IMG/VR virus record: IMGVR_UViG_3300050120_000437
Coordinates: 1 to 22,034 of that record
Direction: 5' to 3' (one strand)
Length of the DNA: 22,034 bases
Source of the DNA: a virus
Below the pieces are notes generated by a model, which was not told the DNA's origin, did not search any database, and worked only from the letters and a program-made list of their open reading frames with translations. The position numbers were made by a program, and so were the translations under genes. Positions 1-7,872 of the stretch are shown one piece after another (the stretch's first letter is position 1; each line of letters starts with the position of its first letter).

Positions 1-531
1 TTAATAGTCGCTATAGCTAATTCTGGTTACCTTGCCGCTATCGCTCAAATCATACTCCAGGTATTGATCGGTGGTGGAATCATGATTGGTAACGTCTAAC
101 AAAGCCGTTTGATCCTGAATTTTAAACCGCGGCAATTCAGACCGGAGATTGCCGATGGAATTGTACCGGTGGGTACTGGCCAGGCCAACTTTAAACTTAT
201 GCGATGTTATTTCGAAGTTGGCGAGCCTGTTGTGCACAAAATAAAATTTAGCGCCATTATAGTTTAACACAGTGCCTTGTTTGTAATCGGCCTGGGAAGA
301 ATAGGCTGCTATTTGTTTGGGCGTACCTAAGACCTGTATCAACGCATTTTGCGATGCGCCAATTTTTACCGAACTATTACCCGTAGGTAGCTTTATTTCC
401 AGTTCGCTAACCTCAATACTGTCTTTGGTTTTCAACAAGGCCCTGCCAATAAAGTAACCTACCGACAAAACAACTACCGTTGTTACCCCAAACACCACTA
501 CCACCGATCTTTTATTGTAAACCTTGTTCAT
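1..531 (-). CDS. Membrane-anchored protein of unknown function
   Basis: A complete 176-residue open frame. Residues about 8-31 form one hydrophobic segment rich in Val and Gly after a short basic N-terminus (MNKVYNKR), which suggests a single signal anchor with the rest of the chain outside the cytoplasm. The soluble part has alternating hydrophobic and polar residues and the motif IGASQNALIQVLGTPKQI near residues 57-75, similar in style to small periplasmic domains that begin with a helix and a G-x-P turn. I do not recognise the family. It lies outside the phage cluster and is transcribed away from the acyltransferase remnant, so it is probably ordinary host sequence. No clear promoter was found upstream. 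Confidence 0.7.
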   Translation of the reverse strand: MNKVYNKRSVVVVFGVTTVVVLSVGYFIGRALLKTKDSIEVSELEIKLPTGNSSVKIGASQNALIQVLGTPKQIAAYSSQADYKQGTVLNYNGAKFYFVHNRLANFEITSHKFKVGLASTHRYNSIGNLRSELPRFKIQDQTALLDVTNHDSTTDQYLEYDLSDSGKVTRISYSDY

Positions 532-999
532 AACAGTACGCTTTATGTCAACATGCCCTATTCCATTATCTGTTTGAACATAAAAATAGCGAAAGGTTTA
601 AAAATCAGCAAATAATAAAATCAATATAGTGTCAAAAACATACTGATTGGTCAGCAGGTAACGGTTTTTTGACTTTCGAAACAGATATTTACTGATTGGA
701 AGAGTTTGAGTAGGTTTTTGGAGTGGTTTAATTGGCCTGCTCTGTTGTGTTTTCTTGCGTAAGCAAATTGGTATTGTCTTAATTGGAAAACAAGACAATG
801 GAGTGTGTAAGTTGTAATTTTTAATTGAAAATTAAATTCACAACCGGTATTTAATAGTGAAATGTTAGTTTTTATGCGGTTTTTTATATTTTTTTTAATG
901 ATTTGTTAATACTGCTTAATTTAGAGGTGTTTAATTGCTTATTAAGCTGGAAAATCTTCATATTCTTTATATTATTGTGTGATATAATGAACTAATTGA
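532..999. other. AT-rich intergenic region with no gene seen
   Basis: This divergent intergenic stretch is very AT-rich. A 66-codon minus-strand frame at 598-798 has low-complexity Lys/Pro/Thr content and no recognisable domain, so I do not call it. The region probably holds promoters for both flanking genes, but no convincing TTTG / TAnnTTTG pair was found. Confidence 0.5.
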
Positions 1000-1270
1000 A
1001 TGAATGTATTAGTTGGGTTTAAAAACAAGCTATTTTCGGACGAATTTGCGATACCTGATTTTTTATCTCAAAAATACATCCCCTCATTAGATGGTTTAAG
1101 AGCCCTTTCTATACTTGTGGTAATAGTTGCTCATGTAAACACCAAATTTAGCAACTTAATAGTTAGGCACATTGTTAACGGTGGCCTTTTAGGCGTTCAT
1201 GTGTTTTTTGTGATAAGCGGTTTTTTGATCACAAGTTTGTTGATCAGAGAAAAAGTGGGCAATAAAAGGC
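1000..1270 (+). pseudogene. Acyltransferase-3 family protein, 3'-truncated
   Basis: The N-terminus of an integral membrane O-acyltransferase of the acyltransferase-3 (OafA/YrhL-like) family, which transfers acyl groups to surface polysaccharides or similar acceptors. The sequence shows PSLDGLRALSILVVIVAH, which contains the family's R-x10-H signature, then a second membrane segment with GVHVFFVISGFLITSLL, a strong family motif. About 85-90 residues are family-like, up to roughly LIREKVGNKR. Homologues are usually about 350-400 residues with around ten membrane segments. Here the frame enters unrelated sequence near 1270 and stops at 1326. The downstream sequence, on the other strand, is the 3' end of a phage connector gene, so the gene was cut by the rearrangement that placed the phage cluster here. 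The missing part is not in the window. Confidence 0.85.
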
Positions 1271-1720
1271 TACAGATTGAATCTCCTTATCAGATATTTG
1301 AGTTGAAAAATCAACCGTCTTTTTAACAAAGCCCGATTGGGTCGACCGCACATTATCGTTCCGCACAAACCTGGCGTAGCTTAAATAAACCAGCACCGGC
1401 TTTAACCCCGCGTATATTTTGGTGGTGATGCTTTGATCGGGCCAGGTGTAGTTGTAACTGGCGCCGTTCAATAGTTTTTGAAACCAAAGCTCATCGGTGC
1501 TGGCTTGGTATGGCGATTGATCTGTTTGCGCGGCGATACCCGCGTTATAGCTCGACAGGTATTTAATCATATCGAAATACAAACGTTTACCCAGCATGTT
1601 GCTCAGATCTATGCGCTGGGCCTCTAAAATAAAAGGCTCCAGGCGCTTACTATCGTCCATATTAACGGTTAGGTTGCGGTACGCCGCGAAGTCGGTTTTG
1701 GTTATGAGTAAGGATTCCAT
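1244..1720 (-). CDS. Phage head-tail connector-like protein (DUF6712-like), probably 3'-truncated
   Basis: A 158-residue frame directly downstream of the portal gene. It begins MESLLITKTDFAAYRNL and contains LEPFILEAQRIDLSNMLGKRLY and LKPVLVYLSYARFVRNDNVRST. This pattern resembles the DUF6712-type proteins of Bacteroidetes phages and prophages, which I take to be head-completion or connector proteins. The segment ending SDKEIQS looks native. The last nine residues, VAFYCPLFL, look foreign because they are the antisense of the acyltransferase gene. The protein therefore probably lost its C-terminal 40-60 residues at the junction and may not work. The family name is from memory of similar sequences, and the exact role is inferred from its position after the portal. 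Confidence 0.65.
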   Translation of the reverse strand: MESLLITKTDFAAYRNLTVNMDDSKRLEPFILEAQRIDLSNMLGKRLYFDMIKYLSSYNAGIAAQTDQSPYQASTDELWFQKLLNGASYNYTWPDQSITTKIYAGLKPVLVYLSYARFVRNDNVRSTQSGFVKKTVDFSTQISDKEIQSVAFYCPLFL

Positions 1721-1726
1721 TTTTTT

Positions 1727-1828
1727 AGCTGGTAGCTTGAAGCCAGAAGCTTGAAGCTTTTTTTATGTTTTTTATTTGTTTAGCTATAATTTTTTAGCTT
1801 CCGGCTTCGTGCTTCCCGCTTCCAGCTC
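1727..1828. repeat. Palindromic repeat family D, copy 1
   Basis: Blocks of GCTTGAAGC / GAAGC on the left (1727-1763) are matched by GCTTCCGGCTTC / GCTTCCAGC blocks on the right (1790-1828), giving an imperfect stem-loop. A second copy lies at 7175-7281. The right arm is inside the last codons of the portal gene, so the repeat is partly coding. The left arm fills the gap before the connector gene. Confidence 0.7.
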
Positions 1829-3091
1829 TTCCGGCTTCAGGCTCACCTCCGGGTATATCTTCAGCGCATCTTCTTCGGCGAGGCCGTAGAGTACGGTTAG
1901 GATATTGCGTTTGCTTTGATCGGTGATATACTGGTTGTTGAGCAGTTTAACGAGGCTCTCGGGCGGATCGGCCTTGCTGAGTTTAAACTCGATGGGGATG
2001 ATGGAGTAATCGCCCGATGGATTGATGCTTTGATGAAAGCCCTGGCCTAATTTTTTAAATATAGCTTCGAGCAATATGCGCTCTTCAATGGTTACCATGT
2101 TGTAGTACATGGTGGCGTCCCTAACCTGCTCCTGGTTAAAAAATCCCGAACCATCGGTTACCGATAACAGTATTTTGGGAATGAGCCAGTTGCGGATTAT
2201 TTTGTTGGTGATCTTGGTATCGGTATATTCAAAAACCTTGTCGTCGGCATTGTTGTTAACGGCTATCAGTTGCGGCACTTCTTCGTCGGTATCTACATCA
2301 ACCACAATAATATCCGCACCATCGGGGCCTATAAAGGCTTCTAAATCGCTTTCAAATTCCTGGCGGGCTTCGTCATCGGCAAATTTGCCTTTGTGTACCA
2401 TAATGGTTTTGGCGCTGAAATTGTTTTGCAGATTAGCGGTGGTGCGGATGTCCGACTGGATCTCGGCATACAAACTTTCTAACACGGCATCGCACGATGC
2501 GAGTGGATAACTGTTCTCATCCAAACTTACATACAGCAGCTGTCCCTTGTACGCATCCCAGCCGCCAACGCTTTCTACTTGTGCGGCAATGGCTTCTTTA
2601 CTCAAATCGAAGGCGTGGAACCAGGTGATGAGATCGGTGCGGATGTTGCTGCGCTTTTCGCGACTCCAATCGGCGTAGGTAGCGAAATCGAAACCCGAAT
2701 CGTTCTTCCTGTTCTCTGATGCCATGCGCACATGCTCAAACGGAACGTGGAAAATATCGGTTATCCTGGCTTCGGCGTTAACGTTTACATGCAGCGCAAA
2801 TCCCCGGAAACGGGCCATGTCTTTTTTAACCAGCAACAATATTTTATCCATTGTTTGGGATTCGCTGTTTACTATGGCCTGGTAAAAGGTTAAATCGGCA
2901 AAGCCCGCGCCACCAATAAAACGGCTGTAAGTATCAACACAGGTGCGTGCCGTAGGGGCGGAGTTGGTCATCAAATACACGCGCTGCGGGTAGGCATTGT
3001 CATCATCGTAATTTACGATGCCGTAAGTGCGGTTCTCGCGCTGCGTTATTCGCTGGGTGGTATCGCGCCGGGTGCTGGTTAGGAGTCTCAT
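1784..3091 (-). CDS. Phage portal protein
   Basis: A 435-residue protein fitting a Bacteroidetes-type portal, the dodecameric ring at one capsid vertex through which DNA is pumped and to which the tail attaches. Supporting features are the early segment MTNSAPTARTCVDTYSRFIGG (portal wing/clip region), a central acidic stretch DIIVVDVDTDEEVPQLI, and the long helical stretch TDTKITNKIIRNWLIPKILL followed by FFNQEQVRDATMYYN. The Q-x2-D-A element before a helix is typical of portal stems. It ends with a Lys/Pro/Glu-rich tail (KPEELEAGSTKPEAKKL) that is encoded by repeat family D, so the natural C-terminus may have been altered. It sits 51 bases after the small virion protein gene and 63 bases before the connector. 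The call rests on size, context and general similarity. Confidence 0.75.
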   Translation of the reverse strand: MRLLTSTRRDTTQRITQRENRTYGIVNYDDDNAYPQRVYLMTNSAPTARTCVDTYSRFIGGAGFADLTFYQAIVNSESQTMDKILLLVKKDMARFRGFALHVNVNAEARITDIFHVPFEHVRMASENRKNDSGFDFATYADWSREKRSNIRTDLITWFHAFDLSKEAIAAQVESVGGWDAYKGQLLYVSLDENSYPLASCDAVLESLYAEIQSDIRTTANLQNNFSAKTIMVHKGKFADDEARQEFESDLEAFIGPDGADIIVVDVDTDEEVPQLIAVNNNADDKVFEYTDTKITNKIIRNWLIPKILLSVTDGSGFFNQEQVRDATMYYNMVTIEERILLEAIFKKLGQGFHQSINPSGDYSIIPIEFKLSKADPPESLVKLLNNQYITDQSKRNILTVLYGLAEEDALKIYPEVSLKPEELEAGSTKPEAKKL

Positions 3092-3142
3092 TTTTTAATG
3101 ACTGATGGATTGAGTGATTGAAGGATTGAATGTGTGATTGAT

Positions 3143-3664
3143 TTAATTATTTTCAATCATGTCATCCTTAGCTATTTGTAATATTGCCTTGTTGCTCTGC
3201 TTTTGTGCGGTTGCCGCGCTATCGCTTGCAATGGCACTGGCTGCTGGGGCATCTGCCGGTGCTATTACTTTGGTTCCTGCCACTTCCCCCGAAGGGTATC
3301 GTTCAAAGTGTTGTATTAGCGCGGGGTAGGTTTTGAGTAGTTTTTTGGCGGCTTCGTCTGTTAGGTTATCGTTGGTGAGGGTATCGCCGCCGAAGGTTGT
3401 TTGCAGGCTGCGGCCGGGTTTTAGCAGGTACTCACGTTTGGTTAATGTCATGTTATTTAAGGGTTGGTTCTGTTGTTGCAGGTACAGGTATTTTTGTATG
3501 CGATAAAATGCTTTTTGATAGCAATTGCCGCAACCCTGCTGTATAGTTTGGTTAAACAACTCGCGGTAAACCTGGTTGAGCAGGCTAATGGCTTCGGGTT
3601 GGCGTTGCGCTATTTGCGATGCCGAGTTGAGCAGTTGGGTTACCTGGGTGCCGGGTGTTTGCAT
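3143..3664 (-). CDS. Small phage virion-cluster protein of unknown function
   Basis: 173 residues. The N-terminal half is helical and Gln-rich and contains GCGNCYQKAFYRIQKYL, with a Cys-x2-Cys pair that might bind metal or form a disulfide. The middle has TKREYLLKPGRSLQTTFGG, then NLTDEAAKKLLKTYPALIQHFERYP. The last pattern (asparagine-Leu-Thr-Asp-Glu, helix, hydrophobic end) recurs in small head-region proteins of Bacteroidetes and Mu-like phages. The C-terminus is an Ala/Ser-rich tail. The gene lies between the putative tube protein and the portal, which suggests a head or connector role, but I cannot name it. All start and stop features look intact. Confidence 0.55.
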   Translation of the reverse strand: MQTPGTQVTQLLNSASQIAQRQPEAISLLNQVYRELFNQTIQQGCGNCYQKAFYRIQKYLYLQQQNQPLNNMTLTKREYLLKPGRSLQTTFGGDTLTNDNLTDEAAKKLLKTYPALIQHFERYPSGEVAGTKVIAPADAPAASAIASDSAATAQKQSNKAILQIAKDDMIENN

Positions 3665-3697
3665 GGTTTTAATAATTGTGGCATTGCTTTCCCATTT

Positions 3698-3779
3698 TGT
3701 TATTGCGAGGTACGAAGCAATCGCGAACTCTGCAAGTTTACTCTGCTTCCGTGCGGTTGCTTCGTTCCTCGCAATGACA
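3698..3779. repeat. Palindromic repeat family B, copy 1
   Basis: Begins TGTTATTGCGAGGTACGAAG and ends in the inverse form CTCGCAATGACA, with GCAATCGCGAACT and GCGGTTGC as inner arms. It is one of five copies in the window (3698, 7392, 17055, 18456, 20577) and lies between genes. Confidence 0.85.
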
Positions 3780-3890
3780 AGGGGATAAATTGAGAGTGTT
3801 ATGCTACTTTCTGTACATTAACTGCCGGCAACCATGCCTGGTAACTTAGGGCCGTTGCTCAATAGCAGGAGCCGGGAGTAATGTGCAGAT

Positions 3891-3982
3891 GATTTAATGA
3901 TTGATTTATTGAATGACGGAATGATTGAATTCAATAATTGCTCTAACATTCAATCCTCCAATCACTCAATCCTTCAATCATT
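3891..3982. repeat. Family C GATTGAA-type inverted repeat between phage genes
   Basis: A left arm near 3897-3931 and a right arm near 3947-3981 are imperfect inverse copies (about 27 of 35 positions) built of GATTGAA-like units. The element abuts the stop codon of the 190-residue protein. The unexplained stretch 3780-3890, between family B and this element, shows no gene. Confidence 0.65.
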
Positions 3983-4553
3983 AAGGAGTGATCAGCGCCA
4001 GTAAGGCTGCTTTTGTAGTAGCGTAATCGGTTATGAAGAACGTTGCGGGCATGTGGGGTTCTTTGAAATTGGCGGGCGAGCCCAGGGTAATTTCGTAAGC
4101 GCCTTCGGAGTTGGCATCGTTCGGGTCTGATTTTACGGTGGTAAGCTCCAGGCCCAGGTCGGTACCAAAAATTTCGAAAGCTGAATCGCCCGATTTGTGG
4201 ATATTCTCGATAATGGCGACAACGCGGTTGGTGCCTAATTTTTCAACTTCGGCCTTTACCGCCGCGCCTTTAGCGAAGATCACAAAATCTAAAGTGTGAT
4301 CGTACCGTGGGCTATAATCTTTTTTTACAAAGCTTGTTTTTGGTTTTACTGATGTATTGTAACCTTCGTAGCTGTAACCCAGCGCGCTGGTAGCCAGCGT
4401 AATATCGGTTACTATTTGGGGGTTGTCGGTGTCTCTAACATAAGCAACAATATCGCTGCGGTTAAAAAGGTACACCGTTGCCTCAACGCCACCTATAATG
4501 GGGTTGGTGCAATCATAAAGCATGTTTTGGATGAGTTTTCCGCAGATGGCCAT
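3981..4553 (-). CDS. Phage structural protein, possible tail-tube protein
   Basis: 190 residues, directly downstream of the capsid gene in the same direction. It starts MAICGKLIQNMLYDC and ends with a segment of the form EPHMPATFFITDYATTKAALLALI. The chain is rich in beta-strand patterns, with a central IFGTDLGLELTTV segment and an acidic turn (DPNDANSEGAYEITL). A size near 190 residues, a beta-rich profile and a place among head-tail genes fit a major tail-tube or other abundant virion protein, and similar small proteins occur in Bacteroidetes prophages. A head-stabilising (decoration) protein is the main alternative. The call is inferred mostly from context. Confidence 0.5.
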   Translation of the reverse strand: MAICGKLIQNMLYDCTNPIIGGVEATVYLFNRSDIVAYVRDTDNPQIVTDITLATSALGYSYEGYNTSVKPKTSFVKKDYSPRYDHTLDFVIFAKGAAVKAEVEKLGTNRVVAIIENIHKSGDSAFEIFGTDLGLELTTVKSDPNDANSEGAYEITLGSPANFKEPHMPATFFITDYATTKAALLALITP

Positions 4554-4569
4554 GGGTGGTTAATTATTG

Positions 4570-4681
4570 AATGATTGACGGATTGAATTATTGAATTTTG
4601 GATGATTGATGGATTGTATAATTGATTCTTTTGATAGATTGATAGTATTCAATCCTTCAATAATTCAATCCATCAATCATT
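4570..4681. repeat. Family C long inverted repeat downstream of the capsid gene
   Basis: The arms 4570-4595 and 4656-4681 are inverse complements at 25 of 26 positions, with a loop of about 60 bases, all made of GATTGAA-like units. The element fills nearly all the gap between the capsid stop codon and the next start. In RNA it would form a long hairpin able to protect the capsid message or reduce read-through. Confidence 0.85.
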
Positions 4682-4683
4682 AT

Positions 4684-5757
4684 TTAATACGCCACCATAG
4701 TTAAATAATCTTCGGCTATTTTGGCATCGAGGTTGAAGCCATAGTCGACGATGTATTTTTTGGATGGTTTGTCGTAAAAAGGATCAAGCTCGCTTAGGTT
4801 GCTGCTTTCTTCGGTACCAATTTGCAGGTTGCTTTTGGTGGTGAAGATGGCGCGGTGCGGCTGGTTCCATTTGGTGCCGTTGTTTTCGTACCCGCGAATG
4901 TGGCGGTCTAAAAACTGGAACGGAATTACATCAATACCGTCAACCTGGAAGGTATCAATTCCGCTTTCGGTACGCTCGTAGGCTAACTCAACGTTGCTTA
5001 CGGCCTTACGTTCGCGGGCATACTGGTCAACCATTGATTGTGTGGCCACGATGATCTTGTCCTTAGCTCCGCGCAGGCGCAGGTCGGCATTGTAGATCAT
5101 GTTTTCGAAAGTACTGGTAACTACCTTGTTGGTCACATCATCGGCTGTAAAGCCCTGGGCGGCATAGCTTGCACCGGCGTTGTTGGCAATGGCTACGTGT
5201 TTGGTAGCATCCGCCGCAGCGATAGTTAATGCTTGCGACCAGAAACCGTTGAGCACGTTAAAGTACCCGGGATCAACCGTGTTGGCCAAATAGCCGCCAT
5301 TGGTGGCAATGTCGGCAGCGGTGTTGCCTAACCAGGCAAAGCGCAGGGCAGTTTCGTAAGCGGCAAGTGAGAAACGATCTTCGAGGAAGAGAGCGAAATC
5401 GGTATTGGTTAAATCGGGCTTTTGAACTCCGTTTTTTAATCCCCATACAAAAAAGGAGCTTAAAAGGTCGGAGTAGCATTGCTCAATGCGGTCGCCGATG
5501 TATTGGGGTTCCCAAAATTTTTCGACTGTGGGCAGGATAGCTGTACTTGGCGTGGCATCGCAGTCGGATAATTTTTTGCCCGTTAAACCAAACTGACCTA
5601 AAAATATCATTTGTTGTTTGGCCTTAACGCCGGTTACAACGGTATGAAACTGATCGATGGTTGGGTTTTGAAATACCGCCTGGTAAAACGCCTCGCGCAA
5701 GCTCATTACTTCGCTACCGTCGAAGGTAACTGTAGATAGATTAATGTTTGATGACAT
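4684..5757 (-). CDS. Major capsid protein (HK97-fold type)
   Basis: A 357-residue protein with the layout of a Bacteroidetes HK97-fold capsid protein. The N-terminal arm is followed by FHTVVTGVKAKQQMIFLGQF, then an Ala-rich helical body, LRGAKDKIIVATQSMVDQYA (the strand-helix pattern of the A-domain), VDGIDVIPFQFLDRHI, and a C-terminal block HRAIFTTKSNLQIGTE followed by a strongly conserved-looking DYGFNLDAKIAEDYLTMVAY. It has no long N-terminal scaffold (delta) domain. That agrees with the upstream protease gene carrying a scaffold-like C-terminus. It follows the protease by about 200 bases, the usual protease-capsid order, although the gap holds a repeat. The frame is intact. Confidence 0.85.
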   Translation of the reverse strand: MSSNINLSTVTFDGSEVMSLREAFYQAVFQNPTIDQFHTVVTGVKAKQQMIFLGQFGLTGKKLSDCDATPSTAILPTVEKFWEPQYIGDRIEQCYSDLLSSFFVWGLKNGVQKPDLTNTDFALFLEDRFSLAAYETALRFAWLGNTAADIATNGGYLANTVDPGYFNVLNGFWSQALTIAAADATKHVAIANNAGASYAAQGFTADDVTNKVVTSTFENMIYNADLRLRGAKDKIIVATQSMVDQYARERKAVSNVELAYERTESGIDTFQVDGIDVIPFQFLDRHIRGYENNGTKWNQPHRAIFTTKSNLQIGTEESSNLSELDPFYDKPSKKYIVDYGFNLDAKIAEDYLTMVAY

Positions 5758-5837
5758 GAGTTGGTTATTGAGTTAATGGTTATTGGTTTGATGGAAGATG
5801 TGGAAGGTAAGATGTGAGATGTGGGAAATTCCTACGA

Positions 5838-5937
5838 TGTCATTTCGAAACGAGGTACGAGTGAGAAATCTTTTACGAGCGGCCTTGTATGCGATTGTGT
5901 CTCGTGCAAAAGATTTCTCCCTACGGTCGAGATGACA
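5838..5937. repeat. Palindromic repeat family A, copy 1
   Basis: About 100 bases beginning TGTCATTTCGAAACGAGG and ending GGTCGAGATGACA. The inner arms GAGAAATCTTTT and AAAAGATTTCTC form the stem. Copies occur at 13852-13949 and, in the opposite orientation, 19424-19524. It lies between the protease and capsid genes. Confidence 0.85.
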
Positions 5938-5958
5938 TGGTGGGAGGGAGAGGCTTAA

Positions 5959-7149
5959 TTATGCTTTCCGGCTTTCGGACCTCTTCGCTTTCAATTCCGC
6001 TCTGCGGGCCTCCATTTTGTCGGCTAAATCGTGGTTGGTGGGTTTGGCAGCGCGGTTAAATTTGTTTTCGCGTTTTTCGGGGCGATAGGTTGATTTGGCC
6101 AGTTGTAACGCTTTTGATGCGCTTGCCATTACGGTTTCGCTTTGTGCCAGAGCAGTTTCCAGTTCCTGCTTTTCGGCTTTTAGGGTGGCTAACTTTTTGC
6201 GCAGGGCGGCCATTGTGGTTTTGCCTGATGGATCGTCGTTAGCGCCCGAGCCATCGCTGGGTTGGGTTACATCGGTTACTAAGCCTTGCGCTACGCTAAT
6301 GGCTGTGCCGTCTTCAAACTCGTAGTCGCCATCGGCAACCGGTACGGTCATGGCATCATCGCTAAAAACTGCTGTGCCTTCGGTTAGGTCGCCGTCAAAG
6401 TACAGGTCGCCATCGTCCCCGGTAAGGGTTTTATTGGCCGCCTGTATGGCCTGGGCATCGTTGTTAAAATCTTTCACCAGGTTTTTTAGTCCGGCAATAA
6501 GCTGGTTAAACCCGCCTGTTCGGCCGGCAAGCCTGTTGTTTTTGGTTTTGTCCATATTGGTGTTTGTTTGTTGGGTTACTTGGTAAGGGTTGTGTAGTTG
6601 GTTGCGGTACAGGGCCATTGCCTTTACGGTATCAATAATACCGGTGGCGAATTTTAGCTCAACGGCCAGCTCGGGGCTCATTAGTTTTTCGGCGGTCATG
6701 TAGCTTTGCAGTATTTGGCTGCTGGCGCCGGTTTGCTGTTTGTAAAAGTTTAGCAGGCGGCTTTGCTCGTCCTGCAACTCGTCGGCATACTGGCGGAAAT
6801 AGGCTGCATCGCCTTCGCCGTTTCCCCAAGGGTTGTGGATCAGGAACCGGGAGTTCTCGGTAAGCTTACGCTCGGTGCCGGCCATAAAAATAACGGTGGC
6901 TATGGAGCAGCACAAACCCTCAACTACGGTGGTGATCTTTTTGCCGGTGTTCACCAAAAAATCGTGAATGGCGAAGCCTTCGAACACGGAGCCACCATTG
7001 GAGTGGATGTGTACCACGACCTCGTCGCAGGCGCTGTTAGAGTTGTACGCATCCTTTACTGAGGTTAAGGACACAGCGCCTGCCTGGCCCAGGCCGGGCG
7101 CCTGAAGGCTGACGATATCGCCGTAGATGTAGATGTGACAGGTGGACAT
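5959..7149 (-). CDS. ClpP-type prohead protease with C-terminal scaffold-like region
   Basis: 396 residues. Residues 1-180 form a ClpP-like serine protease domain: IYIYGDI at the start, HIHSNGGSVFEGFAIHDFL (the oxyanion and active-site loop region), VEGLCCSIATVIFMAG with the nucleophile Ser near residue 82, and RFLIHNPWGNGEG with the catalytic His near residue 105. Such proteases cleave the scaffold during capsid maturation. Residues about 200-396 differ: acidic beta-hairpin units of the type DGDYEFEDGTAISVAQG, then a Glu/Lys-rich coiled coil near 312-345 and a basic tail. This resembles a scaffold, with Met199 as a possible internal start, as in lambda C/Nu3. The capsid gene follows. A promoter-like box lies upstream at 7315-7322. 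Confidence 0.85.
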   Translation of the reverse strand: MSTCHIYIYGDIVSLQAPGLGQAGAVSLTSVKDAYNSNSACDEVVVHIHSNGGSVFEGFAIHDFLVNTGKKITTVVEGLCCSIATVIFMAGTERKLTENSRFLIHNPWGNGEGDAAYFRQYADELQDEQSRLLNFYKQQTGASSQILQSYMTAEKLMSPELAVELKFATGIIDTVKAMALYRNQLHNPYQVTQQTNTNMDKTKNNRLAGRTGGFNQLIAGLKNLVKDFNNDAQAIQAANKTLTGDDGDLYFDGDLTEGTAVFSDDAMTVPVADGDYEFEDGTAISVAQGLVTDVTQPSDGSGANDDPSGKTTMAALRKKLATLKAEKQELETALAQSETVMASASKALQLAKSTYRPEKRENKFNRAAKPTNHDLADKMEARRAELKAKRSESRKA

Positions 7150-7174
7150 GAGGAGGGAGTTTTTTTAGTTTAAT

Positions 7175-7281
7175 GAGCTGGAAGCTTGAAGCAAGAGGCT
7201 TGAAGCTTTTTTATGGGTTTGGCTTCGCGCTTTCTGTTTTGCTGGTTTGGCTTCATGCTTCCAGCTTCTCGCTTCCGGCTC
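7175..7281. repeat. Palindromic repeat family D, copy 2
   Basis: GAAGCTTGAAGC blocks on the left and GCTTCCAGC / GCTTCCGGCTC blocks on the right face each other as in the copy at 1727-1828. It lies in the leader between the putative head promoter and the protease start. Confidence 0.7.
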
Positions 7282-7314
7282 GTTTTAATTATTACTTCTA
7301 TTGCTATTGTGATA

Positions 7315-7322
7315 CAAAGGTA
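7315..7322 (-). promoter_or_regulatory. Candidate -7 box for the head-gene operon
   Basis: On the minus strand the sequence reads TACCTTTG, matching the Bacteroidetes TAnnTTTG -7 element. No good -33 TTTG was found. About 25 bases upstream lies GTGTA-N8-TACAC (7345-7362), a possible operator half-site pair. The box is about 165 bases before the protease start codon. The call is tentative. Confidence 0.35.
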
Positions 7323-7391
7323 CAGCGGCTGGCTGGTTAAAGTGGTGTACGGGTTTTTACACTGGTTTTTTATTTGTTGATTTATTGAGTT

Positions 7392-7476
7392 TGTCATTGC
7401 GAGGAACGAAGCAATCGCACAGAAGCAAGATGGTTGTGCAAAGTTCGCGATTGCCACGCTATCGCTCGCAATGACA
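7392..7476. repeat. Palindromic repeat family B, copy 2
   Basis: Starts TGTCATTGCGAGGAACGAAG and ends CGCTCGCAATGACA. One of five family B copies. It lies between the HTH gene and the head-operon promoter box. Confidence 0.85.
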
Positions 7477-7519
7477 AAGTAGGGTACTTCGCAACGACAT
7501 AGGGGAGACGAGGTTCTGG

Positions 7520-7762
7520 TTACTCTTCCTCGGCTAACCGTTTAATTATTCTTAGCGCATTCCAGATGGTTTTTCGGCATACACCGAAGGTGATTTCGGC
7601 ATCGGTTACTATGGCGTTAAGGCTTTGCTGCGTTGTTTTGCTGCGGGCATCAACCCAAAGGTAGATCTCGAGATACATAAACACCTTGGACGACATCAGC
7701 CCGTTTAAAACCAGGTGCTTTAACGTGCCGTTGTTTTTAAGTTGGAGCAGGGTTTGAAACAT
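7520..7762 (-). CDS. Small helix-turn-helix protein
   Basis: 80 residues. The C-terminal half (about residues 45-75) reads VTDAEITFGVCRKTIWNALRIIKRL, a helix-turn-helix pattern in which the F-G-V-x-R-K-T-I-W segment would be turn plus recognition helix. The N-terminal part is helical and hydrophobic and may mediate dimer formation. Small proteins of this kind occur in Bacteroidetes prophages as regulators, and a DNA-binding packaging subunit is another possibility because no small terminase is otherwise visible. It lies upstream of the protease gene and has its own -7 box at 7873-7880. The function is inferred from the motif only. Confidence 0.6.
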   Translation of the reverse strand: MFQTLLQLKNNGTLKHLVLNGLMSSKVFMYLEIYLWVDARSKTTQQSLNAIVTDAEITFGVCRKTIWNALRIIKRLAEEE

Positions 7763-7872
7763 AGGCGTATTGCGATTTGAGTATTGCGATTTTTGAATAA
7801 CGAATATTGATTGTGGATATGTTGAATATCCGAAGATTTTAATCAGGAGTTTTGCTCCCTTTTTTTGTTATA

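Noticed and set aside
598-798. 66-codon minus-strand frame
   Set aside because: Low-complexity composition in an AT-rich intergenic region, no domain, no start context.
7170-7457. 95-codon minus-strand frame
   Set aside because: It consists of translated repeats D and B and the promoter region.
7846-7869. Possible plus-strand terminator (GGAG, loop, CTCC, T run)
   Set aside because: The stem is only four bases and there is no plus-strand gene to terminate; more likely part of the HTH gene leader.
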